Shown here one piece after another: positions 29,696 to 38,101 of a stretch of DNA of 40,458 nucleotides; position 1 is the first letter of the stretch; the number at the start of each line of letters is the position of its first letter. This DNA is from Nocardia pseudovaccinii NBRC 100343 (GTDB lineage Bacteria > Actinomycetota > Actinomycetes > Mycobacteriales > Mycobacteriaceae): NCBI RefSeq assembly GCF_001613225.1, contig NZ_BDBY01000167.1, positions 1 to 40,458 on the forward strand, given 5' to 3'. A model generated the notes under the pieces. That model did not search any database. It was not told the DNA's origin and was given only the letters and a program-made list of their open reading frames with translations. The position numbers were made by a program, and so were the translations under genes.

Positions 29696-29937
29696 TGGCA
29701 TTACCGGACGAGCCCGGCTTCTATCGGGATGCCATTGGGCATCTGTGGCTGCTCGATGAGGATCACCGTTGGATGTACGCTGCACGCCGACGCAATGACG
29801 ACTCCCTGACTCCGGTAATGGGCCAGTTCACTGGACGGATGACGCCTGCCCAATTCGAGCATCTGGCGACAGGGCCCAGTGTCGATGTGCTCCCCCTCGA
29901 GCGCATCGAGGCCGAGGACGTTCCGCCGGAGATGTAG
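29695..29937 (+). CDS. Unknown 80-aa protein coupled to the TPR gene
   Basis: The ATG at 29695 shares its A with the TGA of the TPR gene (TGATG), so it depends on that upstream translation. The product begins MALPDEPGFYRDAIGHLWLL and has a WMYAARRRNDDSLTP, FTGRMTPAQFEHLATG and terminal EAEDVPPEM: short, acidic at the end, with Trp/Tyr-rich strands. Small proteins of this type accompany XRE/TPR regulators in actinobacteria (my recollection of locus layout). Function unknown. Truncation of the partner gene probably leaves it without its normal expression. Confidence 0.6.
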   Translation: MALPDEPGFYRDAIGHLWLLDEDHRWMYAARRRNDDSLTPVMGQFTGRMTPAQFEHLATGPSVDVLPLERIEAEDVPPEM

Positions 29938-30248
29938 TCCCGGTGAAAGTGTTTGAAGTCGGCCGGATTCAGCCGAAAGAGCAACCCGGAACGCGCGACG
30001 CTCACCGTGAACACGACGACGATCGCCGCCGAGAATCGGCGAACGCGAACAAGGCGTGTGCGAACGAGAGAGCCGACACCGAGGCAAGTGGCGCTGGAAC
30101 ACGAAAAGCCATCCAACGTGGAACCTGAGTAGCGGCGCTGGGTGACGCCGATTCGCTTGTCACACCGTCGGTTCGAGAGAATGCTTGGCAACTTAATGGT
30201 GGTCCACGGTCCAAGGTGTGCTGCACAGAGCGTTGTGGTGAGTCGTGG
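29938..30248. other. 397-nt gap (29938-30334) before the CocE gene, mostly without signal
   Basis: No convincing ORF. A 61-codon GTG frame (29943-30128) is very charged and has no ribosome site. Only a short TCGCCG/CGGCGA hairpin (30023-30042) and, near the end, the CocE promoter were seen. GC is lower than in the flanking genes, fitting the right border of the accessory stretch. Confidence 0.4.
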
Positions 30249-30278
30249 TTGCGCACCAACGGTGATGCACGTTAATGT
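30249..30278 (+). promoter_or_regulatory. Promoter of the CocE-type hydrolase gene
   Basis: TTGCGC (30249-30254), 17-18 nt, TTAATG/TAATGT (30272-30278), placing the start of transcription about 50 nt before the ATG at 30335. A CACC-AAC-GGTG repeat lies in the spacer. Confidence 0.45.
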
Positions 30279-30334
30279 ACCCACTCATTGATGGGAACGG
30301 GGTAGTTCCTCATTGCCGGGAGGGTTTGGCAAGC

Positions 30335-32365
30335 ATGATCCGACGTCGACGTCCGATTAAGGCAGTGGCTGCTGCGATAGCCACCTTCACCGTGTTTGCC
30401 GGAGTGGTGGTCGCCGCCGCACCGACCCAGGCCACGCTCGGTCTCGATGCGCAATTGACCGCGACTCATGCGGGGCCGCAACAGTATCCGAACGTCTACA
30501 TCGACTGGGACATCCCGATCACGATGAGTGACGGCACGGTGCTGAAGGCGAATGTGTACCACCCGGCCGACGCCTCGGGCCAGCCGATCGTCGAGCCGAC
30601 GCCGACCATCGTGAACCTCACGCCGTACACCAAGCTGGTGGCGAATATCGCCGACTCCGTGCTCGCCATCCCCGGCCTGGCCGAGCCGCTGATGCAGGCG
30701 CTGCACGGCTTCGATCTCTCGGCCTACGGCCTGAGCGGGATCAGCGATCTGGCACAGGCATTGGCGGGCGGCACCGCGCGCACCTTCGCGGTGGATCGCA
30801 AACTGGTGCAGAGCGGCTACACCCAGGTGGTCGTCGATGTGCGCGGCACCGGCTTCTCCGAGGGCACCTGGCAGGTGTTCGGCGATCGCGAGCAGCAGGA
30901 CGGCGTCGAGGTCGTCGACTGGGCCGCGGCGCAGCCGTGGTCCAACGGCAAGATCGGCATGAGCGGCATCTCCTATTCGGCCATCAACCAGCTGCAGACC
31001 GCGGAGCGCAGACCCACTGCGCTGCAGGCGATCTTCCCGATCGTGCCGGGTAGCGATCTGATCCGTGACGTGGCCGCACCCGGTGGCGCGCTCGGCATCG
31101 GGTTCATCCCGGAATGGCTGCTCGCCGTCGACGGTACGAAGCTGATTCCCGATGTGGTCTCCATGCTGGCGGGCAAGTTCGACTGGACCTGGTTGGCGGA
31201 TCGCGTCCGTGACCCGTTCACCTTCTTCAATATGATCATCATGGCGCTGGGCACCCAGAGCATGGATCAGATTCCGCCCGAAATGAATTCGGTGCTCGAC
31301 GATCAAAGCCCGTTGCGCACGGCCTGGATCGGACATCCCGATCGCATCGATGTGCCCACCTTCGTCTACGGCGGCTGGCAGGACATCTTCGCCTACTCCT
31401 CGCCGCGGGTCTACAACGCGATCAATGTGCCCGACAGCCAGAAGAAGCTGGTGATGGACAACAACTATCACATCACCACCGGCTCGGGCATGGGTGACGC
31501 CGACGGACCGGCGGCCCTGGATGTATTGCAGCGCGCGTGGTTCGACAAGTGGCTCAAGGGCATCGACAACGGCATCGATGACTACGACCAGGTCACCCTG
31601 TGGCAGCAGGGCGGCGGCTGGACCCACACCTCGGCCTTCCCGCGGCCCGATATGGGTTACCGCCGTATGTATTTGAACGCGGCCGTCTCGGGCACCGCGC
31701 CGGGCAGCGCCTACGACGGCAGCCTCACCGGGGAGCCGGGCGGACCCGCGCGGGTTTCGATCGGACCCGGCTTGACCACGCTCTGCTCACGCGACGGTGC
31801 ACAGGGTACGGCGGGCATTCTGCCGCTGCCGGATATCTGCACGAAGGATTCGCGGATCGCGGAGACCAACGGCTTGACCTTCACCAGCGCGCCGGTCGCC
31901 GTGCCGACGCAGCTCTCCGGCCCGATCGCGATACACCTCAATACCGTCTTGGACGCCACCGACGGCTACTGGACCGTGACCCTGAACGACGTTGCGCCGG
32001 ACGGACGTTCGACCCAGTGGACACACGGCCAGCGCACGGCATCCCTGCGCGCCGTCGACGAGAGCAAGGCCACCCGCTCGGCCAACGGCGACTACACCGA
32101 CCCCTACCCCTATCTGACCCTGGACACCCGCGAACCGATCGTGCCCGGTCAGCCGACGGTCATCGATATCGGAATGTTCGCCACCGACGGTGTGCTGCAA
32201 CCGGGCCACCGCCTGCGCGTCGACATCTTCGCCGGAAACTTCCCGAGCAGTCTTCCGTTGCGCCCCTTGCTCAATGAGAGCGGATTGAAGCCGCAGCACA
32301 TCGAGCTGGATCCGAATCAGCCGAGCTGGGTGAACATTCCGGTCGACGGCGAGCCGGGCTGGTGA
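30335..32365 (+). CDS. Secreted CocE/NonD-family (S15-like) hydrolase
   Basis: 676 aa from the ATG at 30335 (GGGAGGG 10 nt upstream). The signal peptide has a twin-Arg-like MIRRRRPIKAVAAAIATFTV and ends near AAAPTQA. Alpha/beta hydrolase of the CocE/NonD, X-Pro dipeptidyl-peptidase class: ITMSDGTVLKANVYHPADAS, GYTQVVVDVRGTGFSEGTWQ, WAAAQPWSNGKIGMSGISYS (nucleophile Ser213), VPTFVYGGWQDIF (Asp region) and NNYHITTGSG (His). The C-terminal jelly-roll domain (IAIHLNTVLDATDGYWTVTL, RLRVDIFAGNFPSSLPL) is typical of the group. It hydrolyses acyl esters or amides outside the cell; the substrate is unknown. Long helical insertion at 100-150. It has its own promoter and is convergent with a TetR gene. 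Confidence 0.9.
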   Translation: MIRRRRPIKAVAAAIATFTVFAGVVVAAAPTQATLGLDAQLTATHAGPQQYPNVYIDWDIPITMSDGTVLKANVYHPADASGQPIVEPTPTIVNLTPYTKLVANIADSVLAIPGLAEPLMQALHGFDLSAYGLSGISDLAQALAGGTARTFAVDRKLVQSGYTQVVVDVRGTGFSEGTWQVFGDREQQDGVEVVDWAAAQPWSNGKIGMSGISYSAINQLQTAERRPTALQAIFPIVPGSDLIRDVAAPGGALGIGFIPEWLLAVDGTKLIPDVVSMLAGKFDWTWLADRVRDPFTFFNMIIMALGTQSMDQIPPEMNSVLDDQSPLRTAWIGHPDRIDVPTFVYGGWQDIFAYSSPRVYNAINVPDSQKKLVMDNNYHITTGSGMGDADGPAALDVLQRAWFDKWLKGIDNGIDDYDQVTLWQQGGGWTHTSAFPRPDMGYRRMYLNAAVSGTAPGSAYDGSLTGEPGGPARVSIGPGLTTLCSRDGAQGTAGILPLPDICTKDSRIAETNGLTFTSAPVAVPTQLSGPIAIHLNTVLDATDGYWTVTLNDVAPDGRSTQWTHGQRTASLRAVDESKATRSANGDYTDPYPYLTLDTREPIVPGQPTVIDIGMFATDGVLQPGHRLRVDIFAGNFPSSLPLRPLLNESGLKPQHIELDPNQPSWVNIPVDGEPGW

Positions 32366-32366
32366 A

Positions 32367-33023
32367 TCAGGCCGGGCCGGAGCCGAGCAAGACCAGTGCG
32401 GCACGAGTCAGTGTGGGCGCCAAGGCCGGTAGCTCCTGCGGCCCCGATTCGATCAGGGTGGCCCTGACTCGATCGTCGATGCCGCCGAGCAGCACATCGA
32501 TCAGCCCGGGATCGGGTTCGGCGCGAACTTCCCCCGCGCGCACACCGATTCGGGCCGCGGCCACCATCCGATAGCCGAACATACGGTGCGTGCGGGCCCG
32601 GCGGGCGATGAGTCCTGGTCCGGCGGCGAGGGTTTCGATATGCAGCGCGCGTGCGGCGCCCGGCTCGGCGGCCAAGAACTCCAGATACGTTTCCAGCGTC
32701 GTGCGCACCAGCTCGACGAAGGTGTCCGCACCCGATTCCGTGACCACCCGATCGAGTTCACGGGTGATGACGTCGACCGCGAAATCGAAAGCGGCGGTGA
32801 AGCATTCCTCTTTGCTCTCGAACAACCCGTAGAACGTGCGCCGGGCCACCCGGGCCCGGCCGACGATATCGGTGATCGTGGTCGGGCCGTAACCGAGTTC
32901 GGCGACCGCCTCCAGTGCGGTGATATATAGCCGCTCGCGCTGTGACGTCACGACTTCGTCCCGGGTCAAGCGATGCGGCCCCCGGGGCAATCGGTCCGGA
33001 GAAGCGCTGGTCAAGACGGTCAT
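32367..33023 (-). CDS. TetR-family regulator
   Basis: 218 aa. Ends one base from the CocE stop. Helix-turn-helix: RERLYITALEAVAELGYGPT, TITDIVGRARVARRTFYGLF, ESKEECFTAAFDFAVDVITR. C-terminal domain: FVELVRTTLETYLEFLAAEP, GAARALHIETLAAGPGLIAR, MVAAARIGVRAGEVRAEPDP (AefR/RutR-like 'ARALHIE' pattern). The ribosome-binding site is weak. It is convergent with CocE and lies 64 nt after the L,D-transpeptidase gene on the same strand. Its targets are not evident; no clear palindrome is near its start. The CocE hydrolase is a guess. Confidence 0.88.
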   Translation of the reverse strand: MTVLTSASPDRLPRGPHRLTRDEVVTSQRERLYITALEAVAELGYGPTTITDIVGRARVARRTFYGLFESKEECFTAAFDFAVDVITRELDRVVTESGADTFVELVRTTLETYLEFLAAEPGAARALHIETLAAGPGLIARRARTHRMFGYRMVAAARIGVRAGEVRAEPDPGLIDVLLGGIDDRVRATLIESGPQELPALAPTLTRAALVLLGSGPA

Positions 33024-33086
33024 AATGCCGACGATTCTGCCACACCACGAACTTTCGCCCGGAAATTCTGTCCGGGCGACAAAGAC

Positions 33087-34301
33087 TCAGTGCAGCGCGC
33101 TGCCCTGGACCCACTCGTCCCAGGGCACGCCCCAGTCGCCGTTCTGCCAGACCTCGAGCGGTGCGCCGCCGGTATTGCGGACCTCGACCACATCGCCCGG
33201 AATCGCGAAATTGTAGAACCACTGGGCATTCGCGAGGCTCAGGTTCAGACAGCCGTGCGAGAGGTTCTGGCTGCCCTGCGCCCAGACCGTGGAATCGAGC
33301 TGGTGCAGATAGATGCCGTCGGTGCTGATGCGGGTGGCCCAGCCGATGGCCTCCTTGTAGCCGAGCCGGGAATTGACCGGCAGGCCGTAGGTGGAGGAGT
33401 CCATGATGACCGGATTGCCCTTGTCCATCACGGTGTAGATGCCCGGCTGGGTCCAGAAGGTCAGCGTCTTCCCCCCGATGACCTCGCTGCCGCCCCTTCC
33501 CATCGAGGTGGGCATGGTGCGGATCAGATTGCCGTTCTCGAAGACCTGCACCTGTTTGGTGTTGTCATCGGCGATGGAGACATGCGACGGGCCGATGGTG
33601 AAGGTGGTCTTGGTGTCCTCCTGGCCGTAGAGACCGCCGCCGAGATCCGCGCCGTAGATGTTGGCCGCGGCGGTCACCTTGGTGCCCGGTGCGAAGTATT
33701 GCTGCGGCCGCCAGTGCGCGTTGCGCTTGTCGAGCCAGTACCAGGAACCCTCGACCGGCGGGTTGGTCGTCACCGAGAGCCGCTTCTCCGCAACGGCCTT
33801 GTCCGGGACGTCCTCGTCGAAATGCGCGACCACAACGGTGCCGACACCGAAGGTGCCGCCGTCGGTCAGCGGTGTGCCGCCGGTGGTGGTCATATAGACC
33901 TTGGTCTGGTTGTTCGGCGCCAGCGTGCTGAAGGTCGAGGTGGTCGGCCCGACGCGGCCGGTGATGGTGAGGCTTTCGGCGCTGATCGTGTAGGTGTGCC
34001 CGTAACCGAGTGGATCGACGGGCTTCCACGCCGTCTTGTCCGGGGTGTAGATGCCCTCGATCGAACGGCCCGCCTCATTGGTGAGCTTCACCGAGGTGAG
34101 CATGCCGTCGTTCGCGGTCACCACGACCGGCGCGAGCGGATCGATATTGTTGCCACCGCCCGGCGTGATGACGATCGGGGGCGGCGGCGGTCCGGCCTGG
34201 GTGGTCGGCGCTTCCGACTTCGATGAACATCCGGCGACGAGCAACATCATCACCAATGCAAAACCCGCAGCTGCTCTCCACCGGAAGCGGCGACTCGACA
34301 T
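33087..34301 (-). CDS. L,D-transpeptidase lipoprotein (LdtMt2-like)
   Basis: 404 aa from the ATG at 34301 (AGGAG 4 nt upstream). Lipoprotein signal with lipobox LVAGC (Cys25). Two Ig-like domains follow (NIDPLAPVVVTANDGMLTSV..., PVEGSWYWLDKRNAHWRPQQ...). Then the YkuD catalytic domain: HVSIADDNTKQVQVFENGNL, MPTSMGRGGSEVIGGKTLTF, GWATRISTDGIYLHQLDSTV and NLSHGCLNLSLANAQWFYNF with catalytic His/Cys351 (Cys354 in LdtMt2). The C-terminal Trp-rich tail matches LdtMt2. It makes 3-3 cross-links in peptidoglycan outside the membrane and is the carbapenem-sensitive class. Beside it is an LCP glycopolymer ligase, so envelope assembly genes are grouped here. Confidence 0.94.
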   Translation of the reverse strand: MSSRRFRWRAAAGFALVMMLLVAGCSSKSEAPTTQAGPPPPPIVITPGGGNNIDPLAPVVVTANDGMLTSVKLTNEAGRSIEGIYTPDKTAWKPVDPLGYGHTYTISAESLTITGRVGPTTSTFSTLAPNNQTKVYMTTTGGTPLTDGGTFGVGTVVVAHFDEDVPDKAVAEKRLSVTTNPPVEGSWYWLDKRNAHWRPQQYFAPGTKVTAAANIYGADLGGGLYGQEDTKTTFTIGPSHVSIADDNTKQVQVFENGNLIRTMPTSMGRGGSEVIGGKTLTFWTQPGIYTVMDKGNPVIMDSSTYGLPVNSRLGYKEAIGWATRISTDGIYLHQLDSTVWAQGSQNLSHGCLNLSLANAQWFYNFAIPGDVVEVRNTGGAPLEVWQNGDWGVPWDEWVQGSALH

Positions 34302-34426
34302 GACTCTCCTGTGTTTCGCCGTGCGTTCCCTGCGGCGCACCTACGACATACTGGCCCGTGCCGTAGTTTACCGGCCATTTCGGGCGTGGTTCGCCGCCGC
34401 GGGTGTGACCTGCGCGAACATCCGCA

Positions 34427-35980
34427 TCAGTTGACGCAGGGCACGCTGCTGCCGATTGTGGTCGCGACCGGCTTGCCCGCATCGGGTGCGGGTGTGGCAG
34501 AGGTGGTGGTCGCGGACGCGCTGGTGGTCGGCACGAGTTCGGTGGGCATGGTGAAATCGGTGCCGACGACCACGCTGATGTGGCCGGGTTCGACATTCGG
34601 CGATACGGTCGCGGTGAGGCCGAGGAGGTCGCCGAGCTGCGCGGCATCGGTCTCGGCGCCGGTCCCGTAGGTGATGGTGGAGGTGGCGCGGGTGGTGCCG
34701 TTGTCCACCGTGCCCGCCGGATAGCCGCGCTTGGTGAGAGCGGTGGAGAGTTGAGCGGCCCGGCCGGTGTATCCGCTCGCATTGCGGACATCGACGATGC
34801 TGGTCGGGGTGCGCGTCGAGGTGGTCGGCGTGGTTTCGATACCGAAGGCGGCGCGGACTTCCTTCTTGATGGCCGCCGGATCGACGATATTGACGTCCTG
34901 TCCGTCGATATTGTCGTAGCGCAGCACCGGCAGCGTCCGGAATTCGACCGAGATCGAGCCCGCCGAACCGAGGTCGCGGGCGAAGTCGAGCAGGTTCCAG
35001 CCGTCGGACAGCACGATATCGCGGTGTGCCACATCCATGAGACCGGAGAGCTTGCTGAAGTTGGTCAGCGTGCCGGTGTCCTTCAGCGATTTGGCGACCG
35101 AGGTGAGGAAGGCCTGCTGGCGGTGGGTGCGGTCGAGGTCGCCGTTCTCCAATCCGTGGCGTTGGCGCACGAAGGACAGCGCATTGGCGGCATCGAGATG
35201 CTGCGGGCCCGCGGGGAAGACGGCGCCGGAGTAGTAGCTGTCGTCGACCGCATGGTTGAGGCAGACGTCGACGCCGCCGAGCTTGTCGGCCAGATCGTAG
35301 AAGCCGACGAGTGAGATTTCGGCGAAGCGGTCGATGGGGACGCCGACCAGATTGCGCACGGTCTGCACGATCGATGCCCGTCCCGCCTCGCGGCCCGCGC
35401 GTTCCAGGGCCACCTTGTCCTTCGTGCCCGAGTTTTCCAGCTTGGTCTCGGTGGCGGCCTTCTTCAGCCCGTAAGCCTCCTTGATCTTGGCGTGGTCGTA
35501 GCCCGGAATGCCGGAGACCGCGACATAGTCGTCGCGCGGAATGGAGAAGGCGACGATCTTGTGCATATCCGCGGGAATATGCAGCAGGATCAGCGAATTC
35601 GCGTTGTAGCCGCCGTTGTCGCCGTCGCCGGCGTGCAACTGGTCCAGGATCGCCTTCGGCAGGTCGTTGCCGTCGAGGTCCTTGCGGGTATCCAGGCCGA
35701 TCAGCAGGATATTCAGATCGCCGCCGAGTGAACGTGGTGCATCCTTGCCGATCGCGTCGGTGTGGGTGAAGCCGCTATCGAATTCGTTCTTGGCCGACCA
35801 GGCGAATCCGGTGCCGGACACAATGGCGAGAGCGGCGATCGACGTCAGGACGCGCATTGCGATCTTTGCCGCTTTGCGGGCGCGATGGGGTTTCGGGTCC
35901 GCTCGTCGGTGCGCTGCTCGCCGGTGCCCGGTGCGGTGAGTCTCGGTGATTTTGGGAAGCTCGACGGTGTCGTCATCCAT
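34427..35980 (-). CDS. LytR-CpsA-Psr (LCP) family protein with LytR_C domain
   Basis: 517 aa from the ATG at 35980; no Shine-Dalgarno visible. Cytoplasmic basic N-terminus (HRARKAAK), one membrane helix IAMRVLTSIAALAIVSGTGF (about 40-60). Extracellular LCP domain: DLNILLIGLDTRKDLDGN (about 88-105), NSLILLHIPADMHKIVAFSI, PRDDYVAVSGIPGYDHAKIK, GVPIDRFAEISLVGFYDLAD, LGGVDVCLNHAVDD, and ALSFVRQRHGLENGDLDRTH with the Arg residues that bind the polyprenyl pyrophosphate. Then a LytR_C domain (IVDVRNASGYTGRAAQLSTA...) and a Thr/Ser/Ala tail ending CVN. It ligates cell-wall polymers such as arabinogalactan to peptidoglycan. Divergent from the SDR gene; the L,D-transpeptidase follows on the same strand. 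Confidence 0.93.
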   Translation of the reverse strand: MDDDTVELPKITETHRTGHRRAAHRRADPKPHRARKAAKIAMRVLTSIAALAIVSGTGFAWSAKNEFDSGFTHTDAIGKDAPRSLGGDLNILLIGLDTRKDLDGNDLPKAILDQLHAGDGDNGGYNANSLILLHIPADMHKIVAFSIPRDDYVAVSGIPGYDHAKIKEAYGLKKAATETKLENSGTKDKVALERAGREAGRASIVQTVRNLVGVPIDRFAEISLVGFYDLADKLGGVDVCLNHAVDDSYYSGAVFPAGPQHLDAANALSFVRQRHGLENGDLDRTHRQQAFLTSVAKSLKDTGTLTNFSKLSGLMDVAHRDIVLSDGWNLLDFARDLGSAGSISVEFRTLPVLRYDNIDGQDVNIVDPAAIKKEVRAAFGIETTPTTSTRTPTSIVDVRNASGYTGRAAQLSTALTKRGYPAGTVDNGTTRATSTITYGTGAETDAAQLGDLLGLTATVSPNVEPGHISVVVGTDFTMPTELVPTTSASATTTSATPAPDAGKPVATTIGSSVPCVN

Positions 35981-36136
35981 GGCGGCGGCCTAGTTCCCGG
36001 GTCATTCTCGCCGCCTCAGCTTTCGTCTCGGGTCACGACACCAGCGCATGTCCGGGTCATACCCGCTAACGACTTGTTGCCACGCTCAACCTTGCCAGTG
36101 TTACCGACAGCGCTCGGGGCAGGCAAGGATCGGACA

Positions 36137-36167
36137 TTGTGATCTGCACAGATTGACGATCTAGTCT
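36137..36167 (+). promoter_or_regulatory. Promoter giving a leaderless SDR transcript
   Basis: TAGTCT (36162-36167) ends 7 nt before the ATG at 36175, the spacing for transcription starting at the codon itself. A TTGTGA lies 19 nt upstream (36137-36142). No Shine-Dalgarno site precedes the ATG. Confidence 0.4.
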
Positions 36168-36174
36168 CGTATAC

Positions 36175-36828
36175 ATGGCTGCTCCCGTGTTGCTCGTCCT
36201 CGGTGCCGGTCCCGGCGTCGGGCTGTCCGTCGGCCGTCTTTTCGCGCGCGACGGGTATGTAGTGGTGCTGGCCTGTCGGCTCGGCGCGGAGGCCGAGCCG
36301 TTGGCGAAGGAATTGCTGGGCGAAGGTTTCGATGCCGAAGGTGTCGGCGTGGATCTGGCCGATCCCGACGATGTCACTCGAGTTGTGACCGCGGTGGGCG
36401 AGCGGCACGGGCGCATCGACGTGCTGCACTTCAACCCGAGCATCTTCCGGCAGGCGGATCCGCTGCGGTTGACGGTGGCGGAGTTGATCGAGGACTTCAC
36501 GATCGGCGCCGCGGCGCTGCTGCCCGCGGTGCAGGCCGCGCGGCCGTTCCTCGCCCCCGGCGCGCGCGTGCTGGTCACGGGGAGCGCCGCGGCGGATAAG
36601 CCGTGGCATGAAGCGGCATCGCTCGGTGTGCAGAAGGCGGCGGTGCGCAATCTCGTCACCAGCCTGGACACCACCATGGCGCCCGACGGTTTCCGGGCGG
36701 TCGCGGTGCAGATCAATGGCGTGCTCGGTGAAGGTGCGTTTACCCGGGAGCGGGTCGCCGCGGCATTGCACGCCGCCGCCGTCCGCCCCCTCGACGACTG
36801 GACACCGCATGTGTCCTATAACGGCTGA
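36175..36828 (+). CDS. SDR-family protein lacking the catalytic Tyr
   Basis: 217 aa. Short-chain dehydrogenase fold: NAD(P) loop LVLGAGPGVGLSVGRLFARD, VVVLACRLGAEAEPLAKELL, EGVGVDLADPDDVTRVVTAV, DVLHFNPSIFRQADPLRLTV (replacing the NAG motif), and ARVLVTGSAAADKPWHEAAS with Ser at the usual place. The YxxxK motif reads LGVQK (in SLGVQKAAVRNLVTSLD), so Tyr is replaced by Leu while Lys remains. Length is somewhat short for an SDR (about 250). It probably binds the nucleotide but cannot reduce ketones in the usual way; a binding or regulatory role, or a non-redox function, is inferred. Leaderless start. The serine-hydrolase gene follows after 126 nt. Confidence 0.8.
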   Translation: MAAPVLLVLGAGPGVGLSVGRLFARDGYVVVLACRLGAEAEPLAKELLGEGFDAEGVGVDLADPDDVTRVVTAVGERHGRIDVLHFNPSIFRQADPLRLTVAELIEDFTIGAAALLPAVQAARPFLAPGARVLVTGSAAADKPWHEAASLGVQKAAVRNLVTSLDTTMAPDGFRAVAVQINGVLGEGAFTRERVAAALHAAAVRPLDDWTPHVSYNG

Positions 36829-36954
36829 TCCGACAAGACATTCCGACCAACGACGCGCCAGCGCCGGATTCTCCTTCGACCCGAACGGGACCCGCGCGGG
36901 GGCCACCGTCCGCACCGGAGGACCGGCCGAGCGGGTCGCGACGAAGGAGGATGG

Positions 36955-38082
36955 ATGCGGTGGTTCAATGTAGCGACGGCTTTGGTTGCCGCACTTATGA
37001 TTTCGCTGCCGCATCTCGCGGCGTCCTCGGCCCAACCGGCCACGGTGCACCCCCAGGTGCTGCAAGCCAGGCTGGATGACCTGGTCCGTTCGGCTTTCGT
37101 GCCAGGGGGGCAGCTGGTCGTGACGGCCGACGGCGACGCGACTCAGATCAATAGCGGCGTCGGCGATCTCGCGACGGGCGCTCCGTTCCCGGATGACGCA
37201 CAGATTCGGATCGCGAGCAATACCAAAACATTCGTGGCGACCGTGGTGCTGCAATTGGTGGGCGAGGGGCGAGTCGAACTCGACGCTCCGATCGAGCGTT
37301 ATCTGCCCGGTGTGGTGCGCGGCCCGGGCGGCGACGGGAATCTGATCACCGTCCGAAATCTGTTGCAGCACACCAGCGGTATTCCGGACTATCTCCTTCG
37401 ATTGGACTGGGGGTCGATCGAGGCATTGCAGCGGTACCAAACCGCGGATCAGTTGATCCGACTCGGTTTGGATATGCCCGCGCTGTTCGCGCCCGGTTCG
37501 CGTTTCAGCTACTCCAATACCAATTACCTGCTGGCCGGAAAGCTGATCGAGCAGGTCACGGGACGGCCGCTGGGCGTCGAGGTGACCTCCCGGATCCTGA
37601 TCCCGCTGGATCTCCAAGACACCTATTGGCCCGCATTCCCGCAGGAGAACGTGATTCGCGGTCCACACCCGCGCGCGTATCAGATCTTCAACGGTGCCCA
37701 GGTCGACATCACCGATATCGACCCGGGCTGGGGCCTGGCCGATGGCGCGCTCGTCTCCACCGATGCCGATCTGAACCGCTTCTTCACCGCCCTCCTGTCC
37801 GGAAAACTGCTTCGCCCAACCGAACTCGCCGAAATGCAGCACACCATCCACGGCGGCGACCCAGCCCTTCCCGAAGATGTCGGCCTCGGCCTATTCCACC
37901 GCACCAATGCCTGCGGCATCGATATCTGGAGCCACGGCGGCGCCATGGACGGCTTCTTCGTCTTCGGCGGCTACACCCCCACCCGCGCGATAACCGTCAG
38001 CCTCAACCAAGTCCCACCCCTGTTCGGCCTCGGCTACAAGGGTGCAATGGACAACCTGGTAGACGGCGCCTTCTGCGGGTGA
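36955..38082 (+). CDS. Secreted serine hydrolase, beta-lactamase/DD-peptidase (PF00144) type
   Basis: 375 aa from the ATG at 36955 after GAAGGAGG (an ATG 4 nt earlier is out of frame). Signal peptide MRWFNVATALVAALMISLPH...ASS-AQPA. Class C-like penicillin-binding fold: IRIASNTKTFVATVVLQLVG with SxxK (Ser-Asn-Thr-Lys), YLPGVVRGPGG, LLQHTSGIPDYL, FSYSNTNYLLAGKLIEQVTG with YxN, and the third motif SHGGAMDGFF (HGG). These are the residues of D-aminopeptidases, DD-carboxypeptidases and esterases of the EstB class. It acts in the envelope on peptidoglycan peptides or esters. Co-oriented with the SDR gene, convergent with the secreted glycine-rich gene 20 nt downstream. Confidence 0.92.
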   Translation: MRWFNVATALVAALMISLPHLAASSAQPATVHPQVLQARLDDLVRSAFVPGGQLVVTADGDATQINSGVGDLATGAPFPDDAQIRIASNTKTFVATVVLQLVGEGRVELDAPIERYLPGVVRGPGGDGNLITVRNLLQHTSGIPDYLLRLDWGSIEALQRYQTADQLIRLGLDMPALFAPGSRFSYSNTNYLLAGKLIEQVTGRPLGVEVTSRILIPLDLQDTYWPAFPQENVIRGPHPRAYQIFNGAQVDITDIDPGWGLADGALVSTDADLNRFFTALLSGKLLRPTELAEMQHTIHGGDPALPEDVGLGLFHRTNACGIDIWSHGGAMDGFFVFGGYTPTRAITVSLNQVPPLFGLGYKGAMDNLVDGAFCG

Positions 38083-38101
38083 GGGAGTCTGTTCCGCGGA
38101 A

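Noticed and set aside
29943..30128. 61-codon GTG frame in the gap before CocE
   Set aside because: No ribosome site, extreme charge (runs of Arg, Glu, Asp, Lys), unlike nearby proteins.
30272..31627. 451-codon minus-strand frame opposite the CocE hydrolase
   Set aside because: No recognisable motif; the plus frame is a complete secreted hydrolase.
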